From: Streptomyces sp. NBC_01485
Lineage (GTDB): Bacteria > Actinomycetota > Actinomycetes > Streptomycetales > Streptomycetaceae
Direction: 5' to 3'
Length of the DNA stretch: 64,000 bases
NCBI RefSeq assembly: GCF_036227125.1
Contig: NZ_CP109435.1
Location: forward strand, 186,001-250,000
The notes beneath the pieces were generated by a model. It did no database searches. It saw nothing but the letters and a program-made list of their open reading frames with translations, and had not been told where the DNA came from. This document shows positions 32,791 through 41,699 of this stretch, one piece after another (position 1 is the stretch's first letter; each line of letters begins with the position of its first letter). Both the position numbers and the translations under genes were made by a program.

Positions 32791-34032
32791 TTACTCGCGG
32801 GGCGACGATTCCCCCGCCTCGCGGGCCCACTTCTCGACGACGGGCACGCAGGTCTCGGCGAAGTACTCGTAATCCTCAAGGGTGTTGTAGACGTGGGCGG
32901 ACAGTCGGAGGTAGCCGAGGCCGTCGAAGCTGGTGAACGCGGCTTCCACGCCCAGTTCGGCGGTCGCACGGTCGCGCAGGGCGTCCGCCGCGATCCGGCT
33001 GCTGCCCAGGCCCTCGGGCAGGCGGACCAGGCGCATGCCGGGGACGGGCATCCCGACGTCGACGGGGTCCGCCGGGGTCCCGGCCCGGCCGAAGGCGGCC
33101 GCGACGACGTGGGCGCCGTGGTCCGCGAGTTCGTCCATGTACCGGCGGGCGGTGTCCCAGCCCCAGGTGTCGTCGATGAATTCCAGGGCCGTGGGCGCGG
33201 CCAGACAGCCCGTGGCGTCGAGCGTGCCCTGGTGGTCGAAGCGGTCCGGGAAGGGTTCGGCCGCGCCCCACGAGTCGATCAGCGGGTGCAGGTCCGTACG
33301 CAGCGGTCCTCGGGCGACCAGCGCCGCCGTGCCGCGCGGGGCGCAGCCCCATTTGTGGAGGTTGCCGACCCAGGCGTCGCAGACCAGACCGTCCAGGGGC
33401 GCGGCGAGCAGGCCGGGGGCGTGCGCGCCGTCGACGAGCAGGGTGATCCCGCGCCGGGCGGCTTCGGCACCGACGCGTTCGACCGGCATCAGCCGGGCCG
33501 TCGCGGAGGTGATCTGGTCCAGGACGATGAGCGCGACGTCGTCGTCCACCTCCGCCATCGCCGCCTGGTACGCCTGCTCGGCGTCGGCTGCCAGGGGTAC
33601 CCGGGCGGTGCGTACGACGGTCCCCCAGCGGGAGGCCAGCCGCTGCGCGCCCATGGTGACGGCGCCGTAGCCGTGGTCGGTGACGACGATGTCCCCGCCG
33701 GGCCGGGCGGCCAGTGCGGCGTAGACGACGCTGGCCCCGGCGCTGGCGTTCGGCACGAGGGCCAGGTCCGTACCGTCGGTCCGCAGGTGTCCGGCGACGG
33801 CTGCGCGGGTCGCGGCCATCCGCCCGGGCAGCGCCGGGAACCACGCGACCGGGGCGCGTTCCATCTCGGCCCGCAGGGCGTTCTGCCGCTCCTGCGCCAC
33901 GCGTGGGACGGCGCCGAACGAGCCGTGGTTGAGATGCCGGCGGCGGGGGTCGAGCGTCCAGGCGGCCATCGCGGGCCGCCCGTCGGGCAGCGTCAACGGT
34001 CGGGGCACGGCGGCGACTTCACCCTCGTTCAT
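32791..34032 (-). CDS. PLP-dependent aminotransferase class V (isopenicillin-N-epimerase-like)
   Basis: A 413-residue fold-type I PLP enzyme. HLNHGSFGAVPR is the N-terminal substrate loop, ITLLVDGAHAPG holds the Asp (201) that contacts the pyridine nitrogen, and Lys227 in WVGNLHKWGCAPRG forms the internal aldimine. The closest description is the isopenicillin N epimerase / cysteine desulfurase-like class V group; racemase, lyase or desulfurase activity cannot be decided. It is preceded on the same strand by a 58-residue gene 26 bp upstream, probably co-transcribed. Confidence 0.85.
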   Translation of the reverse strand: MNEGEVAAVPRPLTLPDGRPAMAAWTLDPRRRHLNHGSFGAVPRVAQERQNALRAEMERAPVAWFPALPGRMAATRAAVAGHLRTDGTDLALVPNASAGASVVYAALAARPGGDIVVTDHGYGAVTMGAQRLASRWGTVVRTARVPLAADAEQAYQAAMAEVDDDVALIVLDQITSATARLMPVERVGAEAARRGITLLVDGAHAPGLLAAPLDGLVCDAWVGNLHKWGCAPRGTAALVARGPLRTDLHPLIDSWGAAEPFPDRFDHQGTLDATGCLAAPTALEFIDDTWGWDTARRYMDELADHGAHVVAAAFGRAGTPADPVDVGMPVPGMRLVRLPEGLGSSRIAADALRDRATAELGVEAAFTSFDGLGYLRLSAHVYNTLEDYEYFAETCVPVVEKWAREAGESSPRE

Positions 34033-34058
34033 GGGACTCCGCGGCTTCAGGAACGCCT

Positions 34059-34235
34059 TCAGGAGAAGAACGACCGCTGCGCCGGCGGACCGGGGGCGAA
34101 GGAGGACGGGGCGTTCATGACCCGGTCCAGGTCGCGCTTGATGCGTTCGGCCTCGCCGCGCACCTGGGCGGGCACGTCACCGCGCTCGCTGATGAGGCGA
34201 TGGTAGATCGGAGTGTCGTCGAAGACGGAGATCAC
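34059..34235 (-). CDS. 58-residue small protein upstream of the aminotransferase
   Basis: Starts with GTG at 34235 (MISVFDDTPIYHRLISERGD) and ends APGPPAQRSFFS. It is charged and probably helical in the middle (VRGEAERIKRDLDRVM), without signal or membrane segment. Third-position GC bias is that of a real gene, and it sits 26 bp before the aminotransferase on the same strand. Similar short proteins occur in streptomycetes as far as I recall; function unknown, perhaps a partner of the PLP enzyme. Confidence 0.55.
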   Translation of the reverse strand: MISVFDDTPIYHRLISERGDVPAQVRGEAERIKRDLDRVMNAPSSFAPGPPAQRSFFS

Positions 34236-34566
34236 CGAGGCTCTGCTTTCATGGACGGTCGCTGTCGAGACGTCGCCCGACGGCTCAACAGCGGGGCCGT
34301 TGGCGCGACATCATCGTATTGTCCCCTATGGGTTCGGTGCGGGTGACCAAGTGACCACGAGAGCACCGGTTCTGCACGGACTCGACACCACACCGCGGCC
34401 GGCATCCGGGTGGCGGCGCCTCTCCCCGTCACCGACCACCGAGCCGACGTGTCGACGTCCCGACGGGCCCACGCCCTGCCTGCGCGAACGCCCGACCCGC
34501 GCGACACTGAAGCTGCGGACGGGATGGTCCTCGGGGAGGCGCGGAGAGGCCCGGAGAGGAGCGCTG
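34236..34566. other. Upstream region of the FUSC gene
   Basis: 330 bp between the divergent small gene and the FUSC transporter. The FUSC frame is open here, but the residues do not look like a transporter. No defined promoter elements or repeats were identified. Confidence 0.4.
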
Positions 34567-36681
34567 ATGGTGAAGCGGCCGACCCTCGCCGAGTCCGTCG
34601 GGGCCGGCCGGCGTGCGGCACGGGTCACGGTCGCCGCGGCGGCCGGGTTCTTTCCGGCGGCGTACCTTCTCGATCAGCCGGTGACCGCGCTGTACGCCCT
34701 GTTCGCGCCGATCGCGCTCGGCGTGCTCTCGCCGGTGCCGGGATCCGGGCGCCGGCGCGCCCTGACCGTGCTGCTCGCCCTGCCGGTCGCCGCCGCCCTC
34801 ACCTCCCTCGGCACCGCCCTCGCCGTGCAGACGTGGTCGGCCGTGGCGGGCATGCTGTTCGTCGCGTTCGTGCTGACCTTCGGCGCGGTGTGCGGCCCGC
34901 GGCCGGCCGGCACCGCTCCCGGGCTGCAGTTGTTCTACATCCTCGCCTGCTTCCCGCCCTTCGCACCGGAGACCCTGCCCCAGCGTCTGACCGGGGTTGC
35001 CGTCGGCGTGACGTTGCTCGTGGTGTGTGAGCTGGTGGTGCTCCCGGACCGGCCGGAGTCGTCGTACCGCGACCGCATCGCCGACACCCTCGACCTCGCG
35101 GCCCGGGCCGCCGGCTCCGTGATCCGGACCGGGCGGGGCCCGGAGCCCGGCCTCGCCGTACGGCTGCGGGCGGCCGGCCGGGGCCTGCGTTTCTCGCACC
35201 AGCCGAGCGGCGCCCGCCCGACCGGAGCGGGCCGGACGGACCGGGCGCTGGCCCAGGCGGGTTCCGCGACCCGGCGTCTGGTGGACCAACTGGCCGCCCT
35301 CACCGAGATGCCTCCCGCACCCACCGACCTGGCCTCGCAGGACCTTCTGCGCGGCACGGCGGCGGCATGCGCCGAGACGGCCCGGTCGCTGCGCCGGACG
35401 CGCCCGGCCACAGGTCCCGAGCTGATCGAGGAGATGATCGCCCAGTTCCTGGCCGCGCGCGAGGCCGCCTCGACCGGGCGCACGCCCGCGCCGCACCAGG
35501 TGCTGCTGCGGCAGTCGACGGTGCTGACGATCGCGGTCTCGGCCGTGACCGTGCGCACGGCCGTCGCCCTGGCGTTCGGCGGCCGTCGGCCGGTGCACGG
35601 CCTGCCCCGGGAGCAGTTCTGGTACGCCCGGACCCCGACGGTCGGCCTCTTCGTCATCCGCCTCGCCGGAAACCTCACGCGGCGCTCCGTCGTCTTCCAG
35701 AACGCGCTGCGCACCGCGCTCGGTCTCGCCCTCGCCCGCCTGGTGGCGGGCTCGCTCGACCTGTCGCACGGCTTCTGGGTGCTGCTGACGGTGCTGACCC
35801 TGGGGCGTACGACGGCGGGCGCCACCTGGTCCGCCGTCCGCGCGGCCGTCGTAGGCACGCTGGCCGGTGCGCTCGCCGCCGGTCTGCTCCTCATCGGGGC
35901 AGGTCAGGCCACCGAGGTGTACGCGTACCTGCTCGTGCCGGTGATGCTGCTCGCCTTCACCGTGGGGCCGCTGGAGGGACCGGCCTGGGCGCAGGGTCTG
36001 TTCACCCTGGTCGTGTCCGTGGCGTTCGCCCAGATCGCACCCGTGACGTGGCGGCTCGCGGAGATGCGGGTCGTCGACGTGCTGACGGGGAGCGCGGTGG
36101 GGCTGCTGTGCGGGGTTCTCGCCTGGCCCTCCGGGGCCCGCGCCGAGACGCGGCGCAGCATGACGGCCCTGCTCCGGGCGGCGGCGCCGGTGGTGCGGGC
36201 GACGACGGCCGCCACGACCGGCTCCGACCCCGCGCGCGTCACGGACACCGTCGACCAGGCGCTCCGGCTGACCCGGCACCGGCTTCGGATGGCGGAGAGC
36301 GCGTACGCGCAATACCGCACGGAACCCTCCGGCCCCGCCCCCGAGACCGAGCCCGACTACCTGGCCGCCCTCAACTTCGCCGCGCGCGTCCTGGTCGGCG
36401 GCTACTGGCTGCCCCGGACGGCCCAGGCGCACGATCTGCCTCCCGACGCCCTGCGCTGGGTCCGGGACGTCACCGAGGAGGTGGAGACGGCTGCCGTCCG
36501 GGCGGCCGACTTCCCTCCCGGCGGCATCCGTCTCCGGCTGACTCCGCCGCCCTCCCCCACGCCGCGGTCCCCGCCTCGGATCCCGGCGCTCCTGGCCGAC
36601 CTGGAGGTGTGGCTCACCGCGCTCGCGGCGGACCTCCGGACCAGCACCGGCCCCCGGACAACCCGGCCGGCCCCGTCCTGA
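34567..36681 (+). CDS. FUSC-family (aromatic acid/fusaric acid type) membrane transporter
   Basis: A 704-residue membrane protein with two bundles of helices (residues ~18-165 and ~415-540: ALYALFAPIALGVLSPVPG, AALTSLGTALAVQTWSAVAG, then HGFWVLLTVLTLGRTTAGAT and TLAGALAAGLLLIGAG) separated and followed by soluble helical domains. HGFWVLLTVLTLGR is the hallmark FUSC segment. Relatives export aromatic acids or amphipathic toxins. The ATG at 34567 follows GGAGAGGAG; the longer open frame upstream was rejected. The C-terminal ~90 residues are Pro-rich. Confidence 0.85.
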   Translation: MVKRPTLAESVGAGRRAARVTVAAAAGFFPAAYLLDQPVTALYALFAPIALGVLSPVPGSGRRRALTVLLALPVAAALTSLGTALAVQTWSAVAGMLFVAFVLTFGAVCGPRPAGTAPGLQLFYILACFPPFAPETLPQRLTGVAVGVTLLVVCELVVLPDRPESSYRDRIADTLDLAARAAGSVIRTGRGPEPGLAVRLRAAGRGLRFSHQPSGARPTGAGRTDRALAQAGSATRRLVDQLAALTEMPPAPTDLASQDLLRGTAAACAETARSLRRTRPATGPELIEEMIAQFLAAREAASTGRTPAPHQVLLRQSTVLTIAVSAVTVRTAVALAFGGRRPVHGLPREQFWYARTPTVGLFVIRLAGNLTRRSVVFQNALRTALGLALARLVAGSLDLSHGFWVLLTVLTLGRTTAGATWSAVRAAVVGTLAGALAAGLLLIGAGQATEVYAYLLVPVMLLAFTVGPLEGPAWAQGLFTLVVSVAFAQIAPVTWRLAEMRVVDVLTGSAVGLLCGVLAWPSGARAETRRSMTALLRAAAPVVRATTAATTGSDPARVTDTVDQALRLTRHRLRMAESAYAQYRTEPSGPAPETEPDYLAALNFAARVLVGGYWLPRTAQAHDLPPDALRWVRDVTEEVETAAVRAADFPPGGIRLRLTPPPSPTPRSPPRIPALLADLEVWLTALAADLRTSTGPRTTRPAPS

Positions 36682-36749
36682 GTCCAGACTCCCGGGTCCT
36701 GAGTCCGTCCTGGGTCCTGAGTACGGTCAGGGCCGCGGCCTGCGTCCGG

Positions 36750-37748
36750 TCAGCGCGCGGCGAGGAGTTCGAGCGTGTCGATCACTCGGTGGGAGAAGCC
36801 CCACTCGTTGTCGTACCAGGCGACGACCTTGACGTGGCGGCCGTCGACGCGGGTGAGGGCCGAGTCGAAGATCGACGAGGCCGGGTTGCCGGTGATGTCG
36901 GACGACACGAGCGCGTCCTCCGAGTACTCGAGCACGCCGGCGAGCGGTCCCTCGGCCGCGGTGCGGTACGCGGCCAGGATCTCGTCACGCGTCACCTCGC
37001 GGGCGACCGTCGTGTTGAGCTCGACGATCGAGCCGACCGGCACGGGCACCCGGATCGAGTCGCCGGACAGCTTGCCCTCGAGGTTCGGCAGCACCAGGCC
37101 GATCGCCTTGGCGGCGCCCGTCGTGGTCGGCACGATGTTGACCCCGGCGGCACGGGCGCGGCGCGGGTCGCGGTGCGGTCCGTCCTGCAGGTTCTGCTCC
37201 TGCGTGTAGGCGTGCACGGTCGTCATGAAGCCGTGCTCGATGCCGGCGAGGTCGTCGAGGACCGCGGCGAGCGGGGCGAGCGCGTTGGTCGTGCAGGAGG
37301 CGTTCGAGACGATCGTGTGCAGCTCGGGGTCGTAGGCGTCGGTGTTGACGCCGTACGCGAGGGTGACGTCGGCGCCGTCCGAGGGCGCGCTGACGAGCAC
37401 CTTCCGCGCGCCCGCGTCGAGGTGGGCGCGGGCGGCCTTCGCCGAGGTGAAGCGGCCGGTCGCCTCCAGCACGATGTCGACGTCGAGCTCGGCCCAGGGC
37501 AGTTGCGCCGGTTCGCGCTCGGCGAGCACCTTGATGCGACGGCCGTCGACGACGAGGGTGGTGCCGTCGACGGTGACCGGGCGGCCCAGCCGGCCGGCCG
37601 TCGAGTCGAACGCGAGCAGCCGCGCGAGGGTCGCGGGCTCCGTGAGGTCGTTGACGGCGACGATCTCGAGGTCGCTGTCGCGTTCGAGGAGCGCGCGCAG
37701 CACGTTGCGTCCGATGCGGCCGAATCCGTTGATGGCGATGCGAGTCAT
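36750..37748 (-). CDS. gap: Type I glyceraldehyde-3-phosphate dehydrogenase
   Basis: A 332-residue NAD(P)-dependent enzyme of glycolysis. NGFGRIGRNVLRAL binds the dinucleotide, Cys152 in SNASCTTN is catalytic with His179 in MTTVHAYTQEQ, and WYDNEWGFSHRV is the C-terminal signature. Residue 33-34 ND in AVNDL favours NAD. Streptomycetes usually carry more than one gap gene; this one stands alone near a regulator rather than with pgk/tpi, so it is probably the secondary copy. Convergent with the FUSC gene. Confidence 0.93.
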   Translation of the reverse strand: MTRIAINGFGRIGRNVLRALLERDSDLEIVAVNDLTEPATLARLLAFDSTAGRLGRPVTVDGTTLVVDGRRIKVLAEREPAQLPWAELDVDIVLEATGRFTSAKAARAHLDAGARKVLVSAPSDGADVTLAYGVNTDAYDPELHTIVSNASCTTNALAPLAAVLDDLAGIEHGFMTTVHAYTQEQNLQDGPHRDPRRARAAGVNIVPTTTGAAKAIGLVLPNLEGKLSGDSIRVPVPVGSIVELNTTVAREVTRDEILAAYRTAAEGPLAGVLEYSEDALVSSDITGNPASSIFDSALTRVDGRHVKVVAWYDNEWGFSHRVIDTLELLAAR

Positions 37749-37878
37749 GTGTGGTGTCCCTTCGGTTCGTCACCAGCCTCGCGCGGGGCGCCCGCCCGCG
37801 ACCGGGGCGTGAGCGCCAGGGTTCGCAAGGATCTCGCCACCGGCGCGCTCCCCGGCCCGTACCCGGTCACTCGCCGTG

Positions 37879-38835
37879 TCACTCGCCCCGGGTGAAGGTG
37901 CGCCGGTACTCGCTCGGTGTGGTGCCGAGGATCTGCTGGAAGTGCGCCCGCAGGTTCGCGCCCGTGCCGAGTCCGACGTCGTTCGCGATCTGCTCGACGC
38001 CGCGCTCGGAGCGTTCCAGCAGCTCACGGGCCATGTCGATGCGGGCGCGCATGACCCACTGCATCGGCGTGTACCCGGTGTCCTCGGCGAAGCGCCGCGA
38101 GAAGGTGCGCTCCGAGACCGCCGCGTGCCGGGCCAGCGTCTCGAGGGTGAGGGGTTCGTCGAGCCGGTGCAGTGCCCATTCGCGGGTGGCGGCGAACCGC
38201 TCGCCCAGCGGCTCCGGCACGCTGCGCGGCACGTACTGGGCCTGGCCGCCGCTGCGGTAGGGGGCCGCGACCAGGCGCCGGGCCGCGTGGTTGGAGGCGG
38301 CCACCCCGAGGTCGCGGCGCAGGATGTGCAGGCACAGGTCGAGGCCGGAGGCGGCGCCGGCCGAGGTCAGCACACTGCCCTCGTCGACGAACAGGACGTT
38401 CTCGTCGACCTGGACGAGCGGGTGTTTCGCCGCCAGCGCCCGGGTGTAGTGCCAGTGCGTGGTGGCCCGTCGGCCGTCGAGCAGACCCGTGGCGGCGAGT
38501 GCGAAGGCCCCCGTCGAGATGGCGGCCAGCCGGGCGCCGCGGGCGTGGGCGGCGAGCAGCGCGTCGACGACGGCCTGCGGCGGGTCGTCGCGGTCGGGGA
38601 GACGGTAACCGGGCAGGAAGACGACGTCGGCCCATTCGAGGGCCTCCAGGCCGTGGGCCACGTGGTACGACAGTCCGTCGCCGCCGGTCACCAGTCCAGG
38701 TGCCGCGCCGCACATCCGCACCTCGTACGGCATGCTCGCGCGGGTCGTGAACACCTGCGCGGGGATGCCGACGTCGAGCGGCTTCGCGCCTTCGAGCACG
38801 AGGACGGCGACGCGTTGGAGGCGGGAGGACGACAC
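37879..38835 (-). CDS. GlxA-family AraC-type transcriptional regulator
   Basis: A 318-residue regulator with an N-terminal DJ-1/PfpI-like class I amidotransferase domain (VAVLVLEGAKPLDVGIPAQVF, ADVVFLPGY, RLAAISTGAFALAATGLLDG) and a C-terminal double helix-turn-helix of AraC type (LARHAAVSERTFSRRF, then IANDVGLGTGANLRAHFQQI). The usual nucleophile Cys of PfpI is Thr here (AISTGAF), so the domain is sensory rather than enzymatic. GTG 38835 (VSSSRLQRV) is preferred over the ATG 15 codons earlier. It lies 130 bp upstream of the gap gene on the same strand and may regulate it. Confidence 0.87.
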   Translation of the reverse strand: MSSSRLQRVAVLVLEGAKPLDVGIPAQVFTTRASMPYEVRMCGAAPGLVTGGDGLSYHVAHGLEALEWADVVFLPGYRLPDRDDPPQAVVDALLAAHARGARLAAISTGAFALAATGLLDGRRATTHWHYTRALAAKHPLVQVDENVLFVDEGSVLTSAGAASGLDLCLHILRRDLGVAASNHAARRLVAAPYRSGGQAQYVPRSVPEPLGERFAATREWALHRLDEPLTLETLARHAAVSERTFSRRFAEDTGYTPMQWVMRARIDMARELLERSERGVEQIANDVGLGTGANLRAHFQQILGTTPSEYRRTFTRGE

Positions 38836-39120
38836 CCGCAACAGGGTACGGCCCCACGCACCGCCGACCCGTTGCGACACATCGGCACCGAACTGTGGCC
38901 GGCCCGGAGCGGCGGACCGTATGCCCTGGACGCCCCAGCCCTCTTCACCGAGGACGTGAGGGTGACCACCTGTCAGGGACGGCCGCCCTCGCCTCCGTAA
39001 CCACCGGAGGGAATACCGCCATTGGGCGGACGCGTTTGCTCCCGGCTCTGGCCCCGGTGCCCAACAGAGCGATATACAGGCCGAGTTGAAGGGCCGTCGG
39101 CTTCAAGGGGGAGGAACGCG

Positions 39121-40032
39121 ATGCAGCGCGCCGTACGCACGGGGACACTGGTCGGGCGTCGCCGAAAGGGCGTCACTTTCCTTGCCGCGCTGGGAGGTTG
39201 TGCTCTGGTCGTTGCATCGGCCGTGCCCGCCGCGGCGCACGGTGCGGGCGGCGGAAGCCGGTACGTGGCGCTCGGCGACTCCTACACCTCCGGCCCGTAC
39301 ATCCCCCGGCAGGTCGACGCCAACTGCGCCCGCTCCGACCACAATTACCCGTCCATCGTGGCCGATCGGCTACGAACAGGCCTGTTCAAGGACGTCAGTT
39401 GCAGCGGGGCGACGACCGAGAACATGTGGAAGCCGCAGGGGACCAACGGCCCCCAGCTCGACGCGGTGAGCCGCAGCAGCAGCCTCGTGACCGTCCAGAT
39501 CGGCGGCAACGACGTCGGCTTCAGCTCTGTCATCGGCACCTGCGTCCAACTGGCCCCGCAGGACCCGACCGGTAATCCGTGCCAGCGCCACTACAGCGCC
39601 TCGGGCGTCGACGGGCTCACGGTCGAGATCGCCAGAACCGCGCCCAAGGTCGCCCGGGTGCTCCAGGCCGTGCACGACAGGGCCCCGCACGCCCGGGTCC
39701 TCCTCGTCGGCTACCCGGACCTCCTGCCCGACGACGGCAGCGGCTGCGCGCCCTCGGTGCCGTTCGCGACGCGGGACTTCCCCTACCTCCGCGACACCGG
39801 CAAGCACCTCAACCTGATGCTCCGTCTGGTGGCACGCTGGAACCACGCCGAGTACGTCGACACCTACGGTCCGACCATCGGCCACGACATGTGCAAGCCC
39901 CCGGCCGAACGATGGATCGAACCGTTGCGGCCCGCCTCACCGGCCGCCCCCGCGCACCCCAACGCCAAGGGCGAGGAAGCGATGGCGCGAGTGGTGCTCC
40001 AACGCCTGACACACGGACGTTACGGCCACTGA
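39121..40032 (+). CDS. Secreted SGNH/GDSL-type hydrolase
   Basis: A 303-residue exported esterase/lipase. Basic start and signal helix (FLAALGGCALVVASAVPAAA) precede block I YVALGDSYTSGP (Ser54), block III QIGGNDVG, and block V AHPNAKGEEAM with the catalytic His. Six or more cysteines suggest disulfides, as in the Streptomyces SCO1725-like lipases. ATG 39121 has GGGGGAGG ten bases upstream. It is divergent from the GlxA regulator, 285 bp away. Confidence 0.88.
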   Translation: MQRAVRTGTLVGRRRKGVTFLAALGGCALVVASAVPAAAHGAGGGSRYVALGDSYTSGPYIPRQVDANCARSDHNYPSIVADRLRTGLFKDVSCSGATTENMWKPQGTNGPQLDAVSRSSSLVTVQIGGNDVGFSSVIGTCVQLAPQDPTGNPCQRHYSASGVDGLTVEIARTAPKVARVLQAVHDRAPHARVLLVGYPDLLPDDGSGCAPSVPFATRDFPYLRDTGKHLNLMLRLVARWNHAEYVDTYGPTIGHDMCKPPAERWIEPLRPASPAAPAHPNAKGEEAMARVVLQRLTHGRYGH

Positions 40033-40195
40033 CCCCTCCCCCTCCCCCACCCCTGAGGCAGGGCAGGTTGTACGACGTCTGAGCGCACGTGACCAGCGGA
40101 CGTGGCCAAGAGGGTTCCGCTCTCCGGATCGGGGCGGCCCAGCAGGCGGGCCCCCTCCCCGACGCCTGCTCGATGCCGCCCCATAAGGTCGGGGC

Positions 40196-40888
40196 ATGGC
40201 AAGTGAATTCAGCGACGCGTTCCTCCTGGAGGCCGAACGGCATGCCGCCTGGGGCGCGGCGCAGCTCGACGCCCTGACCGCGTTCCTGCCCGAGGGGCCG
40301 TGGACCGCGGACCTGCCCTCCTGCACCTACCGCCAGGGGAACCTGGACCTGCGCGTGGCCGTGCTCGGCACCTACGACGCGGAAGAGCGGTCGTGGATGT
40401 GGGGCTGGGCGAACCCGGGCCTGCGAGGCACCGAGGTGGTCGCCCTGACCGGCGCGGTCGAGCGATACGGGCGGGCGCAGGGCATCAGGGAGCTCACCGA
40501 GGAAGTCGTGCCGCTGTCGGGCTTCGACGACCCGCGGCGGGCGGCGGAGCTGCTCGCCTTCACGGGCATGGGGGTGACCGGGGCGCCCGGCTACATCGGT
40601 GTCCCGGCGGGACCGGCCACGCAGGTGTACTTCCTGCCCGACGACGCGCGGGTTCCCCGGGCGGTTCTGGATCCGGTCGCGCTGCCCCGGACGCTGCTCG
40701 CCGGGGCGGGGCTGATCGGGCACTCGGCCCGGCAGGTCGTCCGCGGCTACTTCGATCACCACGGCGTGGCCCGGCGCGACGAAGGCGACGACCGGATCGT
40801 CGCCGAGTTCGCCGACGGCGGCGTGGTCGAGGTCGCCTTCGACGCCGTCGGCCGGATCGCGGGGATCGAAGCCAAGATCCTGCCCTGA
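40196..40888 (+). CDS. DUF6882-type hypothetical protein
   Basis: A 230-residue cytoplasmic protein. N-terminal part (AERHAAWGAAQLDALTAFLP, RSWMWGWANPGLRG, ELTEEVVPLSGFDDPRRAAE) matches the DUF6882 pattern; the middle carries a short hydrophobic stretch and the end is beta-rich. No catalytic motif visible. It is followed 50 bp later by a toxin-antitoxin pair with its own operator, so it is probably a separate unit. Confidence 0.6.
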   Translation: MASEFSDAFLLEAERHAAWGAAQLDALTAFLPEGPWTADLPSCTYRQGNLDLRVAVLGTYDAEERSWMWGWANPGLRGTEVVALTGAVERYGRAQGIRELTEEVVPLSGFDDPRRAAELLAFTGMGVTGAPGYIGVPAGPATQVYFLPDDARVPRAVLDPVALPRTLLAGAGLIGHSARQVVRGYFDHHGVARRDEGDDRIVAEFADGGVVEVAFDAVGRIAGIEAKILP

Positions 40889-40913
40889 GTGCGCGAAGCC
40901 CCGGATCTCGGCG

Positions 40914-40930
40914 TGGTACCACTGGTACCG
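40914..40930. promoter_or_regulatory. Double GGTACC operator of the toxin-antitoxin operon
   Basis: TGGTACCACTGGTACCG contains two GGTACC palindromes 9 bp apart, ending eight bases before the antitoxin ATG. The position suits autoregulation by the antitoxin or toxin-antitoxin complex. Confidence 0.5.
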
Positions 40931-40938
40931 TTGGCGGT

Positions 40939-41235
40939 ATGTCGGAGCCCAAAGCCATGAACCTGCGTTTCCCCGACCCCGAGCAGCGGGCGGCCATCGC
41001 CGCCGCCGCGAAGCAGGAGGGGGTCAGCCTGCAGGAGTACATCCTCTCCGCCGCCTACGCCCGGGCGACCGCCGTCGAAGGGCGCTTCCTGGAGGGCTTC
41101 AAGGAGTCCATGGCCCGCAGCGGCGCGGCCTTCGCGGCCGAGCCCGGCGCCGCGGACCCCGGCGCCGAGGAGCGGGCGGCCGAGCGGGAAGCGCGGCGCG
41201 ACCTCGAGAACCAGGAGCGAGGGCACGCCGCGTGA
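40939..41235 (+). CDS. Ribbon-helix-helix-like antitoxin
   Basis: A 98-residue protein. The first ~50 residues (AMNLRFPDPEQRAAIAAAAKQ, then GVSLQEYILSAAYARATA) have the beta strand followed by two helices of Arc/MetJ-type antitoxins. The rest is acidic, Ala-rich and likely unfolded until it wraps the toxin. The start ATG 40939 lies just behind a double palindrome; its stop overlaps the toxin start by four bases (GTGA). This antitoxin-then-toxin coupling is typical of type II systems. Confidence 0.7.
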   Translation: MSEPKAMNLRFPDPEQRAAIAAAAKQEGVSLQEYILSAAYARATAVEGRFLEGFKESMARSGAAFAAEPGAADPGAEERAAEREARRDLENQERGHAA

Positions 41236-41609
41236 CCCAGCCGGACCCGCTGGACGTCACATTCCTCCTGCACGCCGCCGAGCTCCTCGACGGTGATCCG
41301 CAGGTCGACGACTACGGGCCGCTGTACGCGGCGGTCGCGCGGGTCGAAGCCAGGGCGCTGGAGCACGACGTCTACGGATCTCTGCACCTCAAGGCGGGTG
41401 CCCTGCTCCAGACCCTGGCGAGACTGCCGTCCCTGGAGCACTCGAACGAGGCGTTCGCCTGGCACGCCACCGAGGCCTACCTGATCCTCAACGGCAGCAG
41501 GCTCGACTACCTGCCCAAGGCGGCCGTAGCGCTCGTGCGTGACGCCGCCTCCGGGGCGCTCGGTGTCGCCCGGATCGCCCGCCAACTGCGGGACTGGTCC
41601 GTCACCTGA
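41232..41609 (+). CDS. Fic/Doc-like toxin with divergent active site
   Basis: A 125-residue protein similar to the small Fic-family toxins annotated in streptomycetes: DVTFLLHAAELLDGDPQVDD near the start and HSNEAFAWHATEAYLILNG where Doc has HxFxDGNKR. The His is kept, but the GN(G/K)R phosphate-binding part is not recognisable, so nucleotide transfer may be altered or lost. Coupled to an antitoxin gene by GTGA. Doc phosphorylates EF-Tu; whether this protein does so is unknown. Confidence 0.6.
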   Translation: MTQPDPLDVTFLLHAAELLDGDPQVDDYGPLYAAVARVEARALEHDVYGSLHLKAGALLQTLARLPSLEHSNEAFAWHATEAYLILNGSRLDYLPKAAVALVRDAASGALGVARIARQLRDWSVT

Positions 41610-41699
41610 TCCCGCCCGTCCCTCCTGCCCCGCCCGGGCCGACTCGCCGCAGGCCTGTGGAGCCTCACCCGGTCGCGCGCCGGGGCTACCGTCGCCGGC

